From contig NC_026743.1 in assembly GCF_000210295.1 (NCBI RefSeq), forward strand, positions 1,798,001-1,862,000: 64,000 bases of DNA, read 5' to 3'. Shown piece after piece: positions 18,380 to 28,435 of the stretch. Under the pieces are notes generated by a model. The model was not told the origin of the DNA. It was given only the letters and a program-made list of their open reading frames with translations, and did not search any database. The stretch is from Trypanosoma brucei gambiense DAL972 (Eukaryota > Euglenozoa > Kinetoplastea > Trypanosomatida > Trypanosomatidae). The position numbers were made by a program, and so were the translations under genes. Each line of letters begins with the position of its first letter. Within the stretch, counting starts at the first letter, position 1.

Positions 18380-19752
18380 ACACCTTCACAGCAAAGAAGC
18401 ACCACTCTAGTTGTCCCCCTCCTTACAACACACAAGCGATTCAGTAAACACGACGAAGCAAAAAAAGGAACGATGTGAATAACCACCAGCAAAGGGGGGG
18501 GGACAAAACGGCAGCCGAGTCGAAAATGACGAATAAACAGATATACCTACAGTATCACTGGCACCATTCATAGCCAGGGAACTGCCATCTCACACCCTCC
18601 ACACTAGGCCCCCACGCTGACGACACATCCGCTCACGCAAATCTCTCCGCAGAAGACCCCGTGCTCACTCGAGAAAAACACAGAGGACCTCTCAAATTCC
18701 GAGAATAGTGCGGTGATATACACTCCAAACTCCTGACAAATCGCATTGTGCATCACAACCTTTAGTGGAAGAATTATGACACCACAAAATAGGGCGTCCA
18801 ACTGCGTGCACAACCCACATGAGCGCGTGGAAGAAAGCTCAAAGGGAAGCAGAGAGCATTTACGCACTGGCAGTGGTCTCACCCACGATAATTTGCAGAA
18901 AAAAACGGTACTTGGTGCAACCCCACCATCTTGCTCACAGCAGTGAGCGATACAGCAACAAACCAACCACAGTTCCTCAGCATATACTACACCGTTTAAA
19001 CACGTTGGACACCTAACATTCAATGTCGCCATGGTAGGTGGTGGTTTTGCGTTGTCGCGGAATGCAGGCGTCTACCACCATCATATCAACTCCTCACCCA
19101 ATTTTTAACGACGTGCACAGACGTGAAGCCACAGATTTATCCAGAGGAACTCCTTGATGATCGGCCCCCACCTGCGTCCGAGAACTTAAGATCGGCAGAA
19201 CGCACACGCACCAGCTTGCCGGAAGAACCCGCTCAGAGGTTTATTGTTGTTGCCAAATTCACTTCAATGCACGTACATACAGACGACACATCCCTAGACT
19301 CCTCATACCCGCAAGTTCAAGGCCCAACTGAAGCATACCTGGGGATGGTCACAACCCTCGCTAGGACAAATGGCTCACAAACATTGGGCCTACCACACAA
19401 ACGGGTAGAGAAAGCGAGTAACATGGGCCGTCTGAGCTTTCGAGAACGCACAACCACAGCACAATCGATGTCGATTCACGATTGCAAGAAAGGAACAACC
19501 CCCGGTGTTGCACACCCCATCACTTGAAGCAACAAACATCGGAAGAGACCAAGTGAAGGGTTCGAATTGATCTACTCACAGCAGCAACGAGAACAGCGTG
19601 CTCACCAATGCCTCTGAAGTCCAAGCAGGAGATTATTTAGTTACCAAAAGTTGAGTGTAAGAAAGGAACGAGATAGGGAACAAACAAAAGGGAGAAAAGA
19701 ATAACCGCCCTAGCGACGGAACAAACGCCCACCCCCTTTGGAAGCGGTCACA
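18380..19752. other. 1.4-kb region between RRP41 and SF3b p14
   Basis: Apart from the doubtful cysteine-rich ORF, contains a G9 run at 18494-18502 (C9 on the sense strand) close upstream of RRP41, a likely part of its splice signal. A plus-strand 134-codon frame at 19123-19527 starts with GTG and shows no domain. Confidence 0.5.
18604..19032 (-). CDS. Cysteine-rich hypothetical ORF, 142 aa (doubtful)
   Basis: ATG 19032 to TAG near 18604. Starts MATLNVRCPTCLNGVVYAEE, whose CPTC could be half a zinc ribbon. The rest is Cys/Val/Phe-rich with about 18 cysteines in no regular pattern and no clear partner pair. Correct strand and an isolated intergenic position speak for it; odd composition and lack of any recognised domain speak against it. 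It could also be 3' UTR of the p14 gene. Confidence 0.3.
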   Translation of the reverse strand: MATLNVRCPTCLNGVVYAEELWLVCCCIAHCCEQDGGVAPSTVFFCKLSWVRPLPVRKCSLLPFELSSTRSCGLCTQLDALFCGVIILPLKVVMHNAICQEFGVYITALFSEFERSSVFFSSEHGVFCGEICVSGCVVSVGA

Positions 19753-20106
19753 TCAATCCTCGGCCTTGACCTCCGCAGAAGCACTGGCAATATTGCGGCT
19801 ATATTCCGCCTTCATCTCACGTCGTCGCTTCCGCCGCTCTAGCGCCCTACGATCTCTGGTCTCATCGTACACCGACACTCTAAGATGTCTATCCCTGTCC
19901 ACCTTAAAGTCATGCAACGCCTCCAGGGCAGCTGATGCGGCCTCGCACAGCTCATATACAACAATAGCACACCCTTTCGTGGAAGCGTCGCTCCCTATTC
20001 GTAACTGCTGGATTGTACCGTAGTTTCCAAATACCTTGTAAAGTTCCTCACCACGACACAGCTTTGTGGGAATCCCCGTTACAAGGAGAATTCGCTCATC
20101 GGACAT
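19753..20106 (-). CDS. SF3B6: SF3b p14 (SF3B6), branch-point RRM protein
   Basis: 117 residues from ATG 20106. The start is supported by a TTGGTTTCAG acceptor 27 nt upstream, although an open frame runs on to 20262. One RRM: RNP2 ILLVTGIP near residues 5-12, ELYKVFGNYGTIQQLRIG, RNP1 KGCAIVVY near 47-54, then a charged helix (ERRKRRREMKAEY) as in human p14. p14 binds SF3B1 and contacts the branch adenosine in the U2 snRNP. Here it would serve trans-splicing. Confidence 0.88.
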   Translation of the reverse strand: MSDERILLVTGIPTKLCRGEELYKVFGNYGTIQQLRIGSDASTKGCAIVVYELCEAASAALEALHDFKVDRDRHLRVSVYDETRDRRALERRKRRREMKAEYSRNIASASAEVKAED

Positions 20107-20843
20107 TCGCTCTCGAATACCTTCAAGGAAATCTGAAACCAATAGAATTAGAATGAGAGAATTAAGACGCTGAGACATTAGGGGAAATATTCTCCAGAGG
20201 GGCATCAAATGTGTTGGAGAGGGGCCACCCAGGGATCCCTCATATTCTTTCCTATAGCGCACTACGCAGGTTCACTATACCCATCAACCTGGGTATACTT
20301 TGCGAGGTGCCACCATCAGATGTGTATTAGTGAACTGGTTCACCAATACCCGCAAGTTCCCACACATACACATAGGGTGCGTTGGCAACCTGCAGCGCAT
20401 ATCGCCTTGGTGCTGAGCAAGTTTCCATGCCCTGAACTTCACTTACACCTTGTCGAGGTTTGCATCATCCGAAATGATCACACCTTGCCCCCGAACCTCA
20501 CTTAGTTTCCATCGCAGCAGTAGCGAACTCATACATAGAGTGGTAGCCTCGATCAGACCGCGATCAGCAGCTAGCTTGCATGACCGATAGGGGAAGTGGG
20601 GAAGCAGTCGACATGACCTCCCTGTAATCACAACCTACAGGAATCATTTTTCAGGCATGCAAAGGGTTAGTTGGTTGTTCAGGGATTTTCTGAGTGCTTA
20701 TGTAAAATCCCCATTGCTTCTCGCCCCATACCCCCTTTTCTGCAAATCGAAATCTGACAATTTCGACATGACAGTCCGTTGTCAACGTACCAACCAGTGA
20801 CGAAGGCCGCTTCACGGAAACCAGTCAGCTATGGCATTCGAGA
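20107..20843. other. Intergenic region, no gene seen
   Basis: Besides the p14 acceptor, only short frames on both strands. Likely 3' UTR of the PEX22-like gene plus p14 leader. Confidence 0.55.
20133..20158 (-). promoter_or_regulatory. SL acceptor of the p14 gene
   Basis: Sense strand CATTCTAATTCTATTGGTTTCAG: pyrimidine-rich run then AG at 20134-20133, 27 nt before ATG 20106. It decides between that ATG and two in-frame ATGs further upstream. Confidence 0.6.
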
Positions 20844-21434
20844 TCAGAACAACAGTTCGGATAAAGAAGAGATGCTCGTCATCGCTGAACCCGTTGCACT
20901 GGAACCCACCAGGACAACGTTGGGTAAGACAAGACTTAAAAATTCCGCCTGTGCAGAGTCATGTGTAACTAGAATAGCCGGTTTGATTTGCCGACTAAAC
21001 GCCTCATACCCCTTTTCCGTTTCGCAGAAAAGAATATTATGTCGTGCGAGTTGCGGTATATCCTTCACCATCGAAAGAACCTTACCTTTCTCATTAGCAT
21101 TGCTTATGTGACACATAAGATAAACGACCATATTGGATGATAATGCCAGAAGCGTTTCCTTAGCGCAATCCCTCCATTCGTGTTTCTCCACCAAAGTCTC
21201 CCAAGAAATACAGATTTTACGGCCACTGAACTCTCCCAGGTGAATCCTTCTAAGGAAAGAGGCTCCATGCTTCTTTGGAGTTGGTGGTGGTGACTCACGT
21301 CGTCGGTCCTGATGGTCGTTTCTCGTCAGAAACATATAAAATGAGACAGCACCAACAAAAACAGTGATGGCCATTAAGGCATTTGAGTCGAGCATTTCGT
21401 TCCATATAGTTTCAAACAGAGGTTTGCGATGCAT
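20844..21434 (-). CDS. PEX22-like peroxin (glycosomal membrane anchor), tentative
   Basis: 196 residues, ATG 21434. One membrane segment near the N-terminus (ALMAITVFVGAVSFYMFL, about 19-36), a basic/proline linker, then a compact alpha/beta domain. Within it VYLMCHI, the block ILFCETEKGYEAFSRQIKP and the end LVLPNVVLVG follow the order I remember from plant PEX22 (VLFCSTE-G-FVRQL-P). PEX22 anchors the ubiquitin-conjugating enzyme PEX4 on peroxisomes, driving export of the import receptor PEX5; in trypanosomes that organelle is the glycosome. Length and topology fit. The match is from memory and short; a different Rossmann-like membrane protein remains possible. Confidence 0.55.
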   Translation of the reverse strand: MHRKPLFETIWNEMLDSNALMAITVFVGAVSFYMFLTRNDHQDRRRESPPPTPKKHGASFLRRIHLGEFSGRKICISWETLVEKHEWRDCAKETLLALSSNMVVYLMCHISNANEKGKVLSMVKDIPQLARHNILFCETEKGYEAFSRQIKPAILVTHDSAQAEFLSLVLPNVVLVGSSATGSAMTSISSLSELLF

Positions 21435-21645
21435 ATATATATCGTGTTAAAGCAACCCTATCCTTCTTCTGTCTCTTATTATCGCTGGGACGATAAGAAG
21501 CCAAGGGAAATGATATACAATATGTGAAAGAAGCAAATAAAAAATAATCTGCAAAAGTAAAGCTGCCTTCTGCCAGCTGGAAGCGCGGAAACAAAGAAAG
21601 AAACTTAGCAAAACTTCGACAAGGTGCCGCACAACCGTGCCATGG

Positions 21646-23775
21646 TCAAGCTTCGTAGACGTAGATGTCAGGTCTGCTCCCCCGAGATATCAATCCTTTG
21701 TTGATAAGTATCTCCAAATTTTGTTTGATATGGACCATCACCGGCGTGATCCTGCTTCCCTTTAGAGCCTCAGCCACTTGGGTAAACATTTCACCGTGAG
21801 AAAGAGTTTTGTTACGTTTCACTATTTGCATCAACACTGCTTGGATACTCTCTGCATGAGTAGTCTCTGACGCCACCTGAGTAACCCGCACCTCCGCACT
21901 AGCTTTCACTGTTCTGTTTCCACCTACATTTCCTATCCGAAGCTTTGTCCTGTGGTGCGCAAAATGTTTATTGAATATGAATCGTGACAGCCCGCCGGAG
22001 GGAACATTACTAATCAAACCAGTGTTTACAAGAGCCTCCAGCTGAGGCAACACATCCGTCTCAATCATTTTCGTCTTGTTGCAAATGTCTTTTACTGTCA
22101 GTGGTTCGTCGATACCGCCACAGCTCTGAAAGCAAAGTATAGTGTTCACGAAAGACGTTGGTGCTGCGAGCTCATACACTTCCTTGTGGTTAAGTGTAAA
22201 GCATATCGTCCCACAACCGGTGTGGAAACTAAGAACCCTGCCATTGTGATGAGGAATATAATACGCCTGAAACAAACTCACACACTGCTGCATGCATTCG
22301 GGAAGGTTAATCTCGAAGCCGGGATAGATTGGCCACACACCTGCGGTGATAACCGTGACATCAAAACTCAACGGTAACTGGACGTCTGGAGAAAGAGAAC
22401 TGAGGAAACCTCTGTTTATTTCAGTCCGCATCCTACCGTCCTTAATCATGACGTCAAGATGGTTAGCGACAGAGTCTCCACATTCACTCCGAAGATGCTC
22501 AACGAAGATAATTTCATGTACAAGTGAATCGTTTGGCTTACAGTTGATGAGCCTTGCCGCCAGAAGCAGCTTAAAGGTTTGCTCAAATGATTCCTTTGAT
22601 CTGAGAAGTCGATAAAGACTGAAGGTGTCAGCAGCCACTTGATCCATCGAATCGTGTGTACCCCTTGATCTGGCTTTGACATCGTAATAATACGCCAGTT
22701 TCGTTGAAAAATCAGGGCATTCATTCACAATTTCTGCAAGGGCCCGTACTATTGGCGGTTTGTCACCTCTTAATGCACCAGGAAGCTTCTCCACGAGTTG
22801 TTGGAGATTGTTTCTCAGAGTTAACACTTTCCCCACGGCTGCCACAGGGTCTTCATTCTCAACTTCACTCAGCAGTTCACAACCCACTGCCTTCGTAGTT
22901 GAAATCAACATCTCCAAAAGGGCATCGGTTTCACCAACCGTTACAAGAGCATCAGCCAGCCTTCCCAAAGATGCTGAGTTCATTTTCCTGACCATAGTTG
23001 AGCCGCCACCCGAACAGCTGTAGAGGAGCTTTTGCGTATTTTCTTTGATAAGCAACCCTCTCATGTGCTGCCTGACTGCCTGATCCATACTGTCACCAAC
23101 AAGCTTAGAGACATCAGACTGTACCTGACCAACCGTAGTCAGAGCCCAGGTAAGATAGCCGTCAACATCTAAGGAGTCTAGCTTCAGTTCCATTTCCCCC
23201 TTATACTTCGCCGTCAAAACTTCAAGGAGGGGCCGCTCCACAAGGGGTTCAAAGATTGTGTCCCTGTATAACTCACGAAGTTTGCTAGTCAAACACTTCA
23301 AGGACTTCTGAGATGCAAAGCCAAACTCCAGGCTTTGGCGAACACTGCTGACGAAAGTGTTGGAGATAACTTCATTTTTCAGCACTCCTGCGTAAAAAAG
23401 ACTCTCTCCCATCTGTGAAATTGTTTTCTGGTTGTTTGTATAATTTTTATCGAGGTAAAACAGTGCATCACTGATGCGACGAAGCGCAGCGCTAAAATCT
23501 TCCCACTGAGTTTCAAGATCTTGAAGAAGAACGGAGTCAGTCGACGTGAGCAATTGCTCACGTATAATTGTGACCTCTTTTGAAAGTGCATGGTGGAGAA
23601 GATCAAAAAGAGTACCACTCCGCTGAGTTTGGCACATCTGAAAAACTGAATGGTGAACCTGTTGAAAGGAGTATTTCGATAACGATTTTTTGAATATAGC
23701 ATTAACGGCATCACTGATCACGCACCATTTCTCCTCGGTTGACACATCATGAAGCAACGGCGCAGCGTCCAACAT
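21646..23775 (-). CDS. Cullin, scaffold of a cullin-RING ubiquitin ligase
   Basis: 709 residues from ATG 23775; an upstream in-frame TTG is not used. The N-terminal two thirds are helical cullin repeats. The cullin-homology part includes ITAGVWPIYP near residue 475 and NGRVLSFHTGCGTICF near 510. The C-terminal winged-helix ends IQAVLMQIVKRNKTLSHGEM and then YVYEA, matching the neddylation domain; the Lys of QIVK stands at the NEDD8 acceptor position. Cullins hold a RING protein at the C-terminus and substrate adaptors at the N-terminus. Subtype not assigned; CUL1/CUL3 groups are possible. Confidence 0.88.
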   Translation of the reverse strand: MLDAAPLLHDVSTEEKWCVISDAVNAIFKKSLSKYSFQQVHHSVFQMCQTQRSGTLFDLLHHALSKEVTIIREQLLTSTDSVLLQDLETQWEDFSAALRRISDALFYLDKNYTNNQKTISQMGESLFYAGVLKNEVISNTFVSSVRQSLEFGFASQKSLKCLTSKLRELYRDTIFEPLVERPLLEVLTAKYKGEMELKLDSLDVDGYLTWALTTVGQVQSDVSKLVGDSMDQAVRQHMRGLLIKENTQKLLYSCSGGGSTMVRKMNSASLGRLADALVTVGETDALLEMLISTTKAVGCELLSEVENEDPVAAVGKVLTLRNNLQQLVEKLPGALRGDKPPIVRALAEIVNECPDFSTKLAYYYDVKARSRGTHDSMDQVAADTFSLYRLLRSKESFEQTFKLLLAARLINCKPNDSLVHEIIFVEHLRSECGDSVANHLDVMIKDGRMRTEINRGFLSSLSPDVQLPLSFDVTVITAGVWPIYPGFEINLPECMQQCVSLFQAYYIPHHNGRVLSFHTGCGTICFTLNHKEVYELAAPTSFVNTILCFQSCGGIDEPLTVKDICNKTKMIETDVLPQLEALVNTGLISNVPSGGLSRFIFNKHFAHHRTKLRIGNVGGNRTVKASAEVRVTQVASETTHAESIQAVLMQIVKRNKTLSHGEMFTQVAEALKGSRITPVMVHIKQNLEILINKGLISRGSRPDIYVYEA

Positions 23776-24098
23776 CAGCAAATCCCTACTCTATATATCT
23801 GTCACAATGTTAACAGGAAGAGAAGTAACCTAAACAACCGAGAAACAGAAATAGCAGAACGTTCACAGGACTTGGACTAGAGGGGCCGCACACAAGGCGC
23901 CTTTATTAGTCGATCACCTTAAAATATCGTGAATAAGTTAGTTCCCTCCTTTTATTATTACCTGTTCGCCACTTAATTTTTTCTCGAAATGTTGTGTCGT
24001 AGGCCGTTTCATTTAGCCTCCATTTTCTTTCCTTTCCTCATCCATAACTTTCGATCAACATTGCACATTATATCATTCCGTTCTTATTCACAACATTA
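23776..24098. other. Short AT-rich intergenic region
   Basis: Between fibrillarin and the cullin; no gene seen. Confidence 0.5.
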
Positions 24099-25001
24099 TT
24101 ATTGTTGTACTGCTTTCTTCATAGAGCGATACACCCCTACGACAACTGCGTGGTCTCTTTCAAACGGTTCCAGTGAGGCTTGCTCCAGTGGCTTCAGACG
24201 GTCCTTTCTCAACTTATCAAGTTCAGCTGCGATAACCACGGGAGCATCGAGGGTTGAGTCGATACAGTTGGCTTTGATAGAAATTACGTAATGACCACCA
24301 TTCTTAAGAAATGCCTGAGCATTTAACGCGAGAATCCGGGCCTGATCAGGTTGGGCAACATCCATGAAAATGCAGTCCACCATCGGCATCAGCATACGGT
24401 ATTTCATTGGGTAACGAGCGTCCTCTATTATAGGAACGATGTTAGGCCTTCTCTTCGACATATCAACGAGGTCACGACCACTTCGGTTGGAGAACTCTAC
24501 CGCGTAAACCATTCCTTCAGGTCCAACAAGATCGCTCACGTGGCTCACAGTCGTGCCGCTGGCGGCCCCCAGGTACAACACCTTTGAGCCAGGTTTCATG
24601 TGGATGCTCCCTACTCCCGCATAAATGGCGGCAGCAAGCTTTGACCGGTATGGATTCCAAAGCCGATACTCCTTTTTCTCGTCACCACTCTGTGTTGCCC
24701 CTACTTCTACACGCTTTTCCCCGTATACTGACACTCCAGGAACCATATTAAGCGTGCATAGTGAATCCGCTTTACCCTTAGAAATAAAGACACCGGGATG
24801 CAACAAATGGGGTTCAACGACAACTTTGGCTCCAGCACCCCCACCACGACCTCCTCCACCACGGCCACCGCGGCCGCGGGGTCCAGCGTTACCGCCCCTT
24901 CCACCTCCTCGTCCAGCGCCACCCCGACCACGGCTTGGTGCACCGCCACCTCTTCCGCCTCGGAATCCACTACCGCCTCCACGTCCAAACCCACCTCGCA
25001 T
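24099..25001 (-). CDS. NOP1: Fibrillarin (NOP1), rRNA 2'-O-methyltransferase
   Basis: 300 residues, ATG 25001. Residues 1-60 are a glycine/arginine-rich GAR domain ([19 protein letters not shown]). The methyltransferase domain follows: [21 protein letters not shown] motif [52 protein letters not shown]. Fibrillarin is the catalytic subunit of box C/D snoRNPs in the nucleolus. It modifies rRNA, which is unusually rich in 2'-O-methyls in trypanosomes. It is the first gene downstream of the 5.5-kb non-coding gap. Confidence 0.96.
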   Translation of the reverse strand: MRGGFGRGGGSGFRGGRGGGAPSRGRGGAGRGGGRGGNAGPRGRGGRGGGGRGGGAGAKVVVEPHLLHPGVFISKGKADSLCTLNMVPGVSVYGEKRVEVGATQSGDEKKEYRLWNPYRSKLAAAIYAGVGSIHMKPGSKVLYLGAASGTTVSHVSDLVGPEGMVYAVEFSNRSGRDLVDMSKRRPNIVPIIEDARYPMKYRMLMPMVDCIFMDVAQPDQARILALNAQAFLKNGGHYVISIKANCIDSTLDAPVVIAAELDKLRKDRLKPLEQASLEPFERDHAVVVGVYRSMKKAVQQ

Positions 25002-27116
25002 TTTTGTCCTTCCTAAATGACATAAACAAAGTTCGTGAACGATCGCAGAGACAAATAGAGCAGGTGCCGATTAATCGAGGTTTCATACGAATGTTTTTTT
25101 TTTAAAAAAAAAAGGACTCAACGTAATAATTAAAAAAAGACGGTAATGCATGTACTCTGAAATGTCGTCCTCGTCGTGACGAAACCGTTCAAAAGTATGT
25201 AAGGATTTAAATACAGATGCCTCCGCTCACACATGCGACTAGTTTCAGCGACAAAGTGGATAGAAACGAGATGAACAGCTGATCCCTCATATATTTAGGG
25301 ACCTACCTTTAAAAATAAAAAAACTCCCTATTCAAGGTGTGCTTGTACCGTACAAAGACCAGTATTCTCATATAATACCTACCAATCCGCAAACTGATAG
25401 ACTCATCATTCCCAACGATGCTCCACAAAACGATAATGAAAATAGTCAGCGTAGGAAGCAACGAAAACCTCCTAGAAGGGGATCCTCATCTCCCACGGTT
25501 GTAACATAAAGAAAACAAGGTTAGTGGCTGTTCACAAATCCCTCATGAACGTTTCTTCTTTACACACTCCGAAAAAAAAACAGTTGACAGGTTAAGCATA
25601 AACGCGAGACTAAAAGAAGTCAAAAATTCAACCTCGTTTTTTTTTCTCACACCCCACTCTGCACTAAATATTCCTTGCAAACCTGAGTCACGGTAGTTTC
25701 ACGCTTTGAGCAAGGCTCACATTGAACAAAGCTGGAACTCCCTCCGTCAAGGGGGGGGGAAATACTCTTGGAACTCTTTCACACGTGCACAACAAACAGC
25801 AGCCTTCCCTTTCGACACATCGTACCCTAAGTGGAAGGAGGCGGTGTGAAAAACCTCCTGTAAATAGCTTTCTAGCTCCGTGGCACGTAGTATACATGTT
25901 TAAGACCAAATAGCAACAATGAGACAGAAAACAATACCTCACCATACACACCTTTGAGGAGACTCTCTCTAAAACTCTCCCACAGTGTGTTAGATCATCT
26001 AGACGGGTTCTTGTTTAAATCCAGAAATGGTATGACAACGCAGGTACAATACTCTTTTGGTGAAGAGAACAAGACGGTATAAAACTGCACGAAGAAAACC
26101 GTATATTGGTACCTCGAACCTGCCCCATCCTTACTCAGAACGCTCACAGTGAAGAGACGGGACTGCCATTGAAGCGCCCTTATGAAATGCCGTTCTACAA
26201 TGGAACACGAAACTGATGAGTGTTATGGGAAGGGGTGCAGTTACTCAACGCATATCCTCAGTTATTCAAAGAAAGGGGGAAACTGCTGGTCCTCCCCGAG
26301 GCCTCCCTTTGGCACTTAAGGCATAAAAGACACACTAAGAGATGACATTAACAGACCCAGGAGCGGAGGTACGCTCGGTGCGGAAGCGACGACAGCTTCA
26401 AGTCAAAGTCATGAGTACACGGCATCCGGTAGCGCGGAAATAGGTACACCGCCCCGCGGAAGACCCACTCCCTTAGAGTCAAACGAAAGAACCCCTTCAC
26501 AACCGCTTAACCACCCCTACCCCATTACCCACGACAACTGAACCACACGTTTACACGCCCACGCACATGTGCATCCACCGCCAGCCCCGGGACACACCGC
26601 AATGCACGAACAAACCAGAGAAGGGCAGCGACTAGAGCAGACCACTGGGGAGCAAAGACACCCGCAGCACCAGAAATCCAATTCAAGCCTTCGTGCCCAA
26701 AAGAACGAGATTCTGATAACAGTCAGACACTGACAAACTGACGCGGAACATGAACCGGTGCCGTAGCGATGCAGCACCAACCGAACCGACGTGCCATTCG
26801 CCGCCGACCTATCGCAACCAAACAACAGCCTGGCAACCTGACGCTCCGCTTACGGAAACAGAACTATCCTTCTTTCGGTGATGGAACGGGGGTCAGACAT
26901 GAGAGCGTCAAGGTCGAGAGGAGGCAACCAACGTCAATGACCGAAAACAGACACGGCGCAGCAAGCCCCGCCCACCCACAGTCCAGCAAAGCAAATACCG
27001 CTCCCCAGCAGCAAGTGCCGATTAAAGGATCAAACAAGCATCTATTTCTACAATTTTCTATCCTTTTCCAAAATACGTTGCGGTTCATACAAATGTGAGG
27101 TGTAACGTAAACCGAC
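25002..27116. other. 2.1-kb non-coding stretch upstream of fibrillarin
   Basis: Only short unrelated frames on both strands. Contains T10A10 at 25094-25113, a poly(A)8-9 near 25573, poly(T)9 near 25637 and a G9 run at 25751-25759. Base composition drifts from AT-rich near fibrillarin to about even near the RIME. No tRNA B-box or clear box C/D pair found by eye. Candidate part of a transcription-unit boundary. Confidence 0.5.
25094..25113. repeat. Palindromic homopolymer T10A10
   Basis: Ten T followed by ten A, about 95 bp upstream of the fibrillarin start. Third block of this kind in the window. Confidence 0.9.
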
Positions 27117-27128
27117 GGCACCGGTTAA
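27117..27128. repeat. Target-site duplication of the RIME, 3' side
   Basis: GGCACCGGTTAA, identical to the 12 bp at 27633-27644 on the other side of the element. The next bases (TT) merge into the poly(A) complement, so the duplication could be 14 bp. Confidence 0.92.
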
Positions 27129-27632
27129 TTTTTTTTTTTTTGGAATTTTCTTCGTGCCTTCGTGAGAGTTTTCCCCCACTGGCGCGGCCATCAGCCATCA
27201 CCGTAGAGCCCTGAGATGCTATCGGTCTGGCGACTGTGGCAGAGTCTCCCTTTTTTATTCAGCCTAACACACCCTCTATAATTTTTGTTGTAGCTCCGCA
27301 GATGGACGGAATACAGCAGATGGGGCAATAAGCCCCCCACTCCAGACTCTCCCAAAGATGCCAATTGGCAATCCTTTTTTGGAGTTCCACATCCCCGGAC
27401 AGCAGCATCTTAGTGCGGATGATACTGCTGATGGCACGCTGGCACGTGCCCAGGGACCGACAAATGAAAAACGGTGTCCCAGCAAGACGCTGCTGATCCC
27501 TGTGCTGTATGATGCCGTAGCCGGAGCACAGCAGTGTTCCCCATGAAAGGAACGCTGCTGGCTCTTGGCTTCCCCCGATGATACGGGGTACTGGACCCTG
27601 GCACCACGTTGAGGTGGCCGGCATCGCCAGGG
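27129..27632 (-). mobile_element. RIME non-autonomous retroposon (ingi family), full length
   Basis: 504 bp on the minus strand. The 5' end CCCTGGCGATGCCGGCCACC, followed by TCAACGTGGTGCCAGGG, is the conserved ingi/L1Tc 5' hallmark (Pr77-like, about 27556-27632). In relatives this region acts as an internal promoter and as an HDV-like ribozyme. The 3' end is an A13 tail (T13 at 27129-27141 on plus). A perfect 12-bp duplication flanks it. Length fits the known RIME of about 0.5 kb, built from the two ends of ingi and mobilised by the ingi reverse transcriptase and endonuclease. A minus-strand frame through it (27259 upwards) is the element's short ORF, not a host gene. Intact ends suggest a fairly recent insertion. 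Confidence 0.93.
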
Positions 27633-27644
27633 GGCACCGGTTAA
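27633..27644. repeat. Target-site duplication of the RIME, 5' side
   Basis: GGCACCGGTTAA, directly abutting the element's first base and identical to 27117-27128. Confidence 0.92.
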
Positions 27645-28435
27645 TTCCAGCCGGCAGGCTCGTACCCAATGGAAGGGATATGGAGAAAATTAGAAGAAAA
27701 GTAAAAATGTTTTGAAATATGTCTTTCGAACCTCTTACATAGCTACGAAGGCAGTTGCAGAAACCGACGAGGACGGCGTTTATCTTGTTTTTATTCCTAA
27801 AAATAAAAACGTTATTTTGTTAGATTGTAGCCTGTTTCTATGGGAATTTTGGCTTTCCCGGGCGCAAGCCTTGCGCAGGGAGGTGTGAACGCAAGATCCT
27901 CAGGTGATTGTTCACTAGTGCAATACTATATCCGGTACTCCTTCGGGGAAAGTTTGCTACCCACCACGGGTGGGAGGTCCTTTTTCGTCTGCGGACAGAT
28001 GTAGTTTCTTTTTTCTTACGGGCTGCTTTGTGACTGCTGCGGCCCTAAAAGGCGAGTGACGCATATGGCCATTAACTGGACAAAGTGTAAGAGCTGAGCT
28101 GGGCCACACCCTTCCTCCCATTGTACACCCCTCTTTCAGCATTTCGAGCTCCAACTGAAGCCGTGGCTGTTTCCGTTAAATTTTTCCACTTTTCCCCGCG
28201 GTGCACAGGCAGTCTCTACACAGCGTGTCAACATCGGTTTCGCTGAAGAGAAAACTGCCTCTGCGAAAAAAAAAATTTTTGACCGTTAGTTGGGAAACCC
28301 TACCTTTTTTAATACCCCCACTGTGTATAGTTTACCGCGGCCACCGGCGAAGGCCGACCGCTGCGACGCCCTTGCAGTAGTATGAAGAAGTAAAAAATAA
28401 GTTCTGACAAATTTTATCCCCTGTACCGCGTCGAA
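27645..28435. other. Non-coding stretch between RIME and tRNA-Gly
   Basis: No coding frame with family features. Contains the hairpin cluster above and an A10T5 block near 28266-28280. Confidence 0.5.
27842..27985 (+). ncRNA. Cluster of hairpins ending in T5, possible small structured RNA (speculative)
   Basis: Three perfect stems in a row: GGGAA/TTCCC (27842-27859), GCGCAA/TTGCGC with loop GCC (27862-27876), CCCACC/GGTGGG with loop ACG (27960-27974), then T5 at 27981-27985. A CCTTCGGGG hairpin-like string lies near 27940. It is on the same strand as the tRNA 450 bp away. No Pol III B box is visible, and the divergent tRNA normally needed by trypanosome snRNAs is missing, so this is only a candidate. 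Confidence 0.2.

Noticed and set aside
19123..19527. Plus-strand 134-codon frame
   Set aside because: Begins with GTG, opposite to the transcription direction, no recognisable domain.
24625..25020. Plus-strand Pro-rich 131-codon frame
   Set aside because: Mirror of the fibrillarin Gly/Arg repeat (Gly codons read antisense as Pro).
26517..27098. Overlapping frames on both strands left of the RIME
   Set aside because: About 100 codons each, overlapping, low-complexity or Cys/Arg-rich, without domain or splice context.
27259..27669. Minus-strand 136-codon frame taken as a host gene
   Set aside because: It coincides with the RIME element and starts outside it by chance; it is the retroposon's own short ORF.
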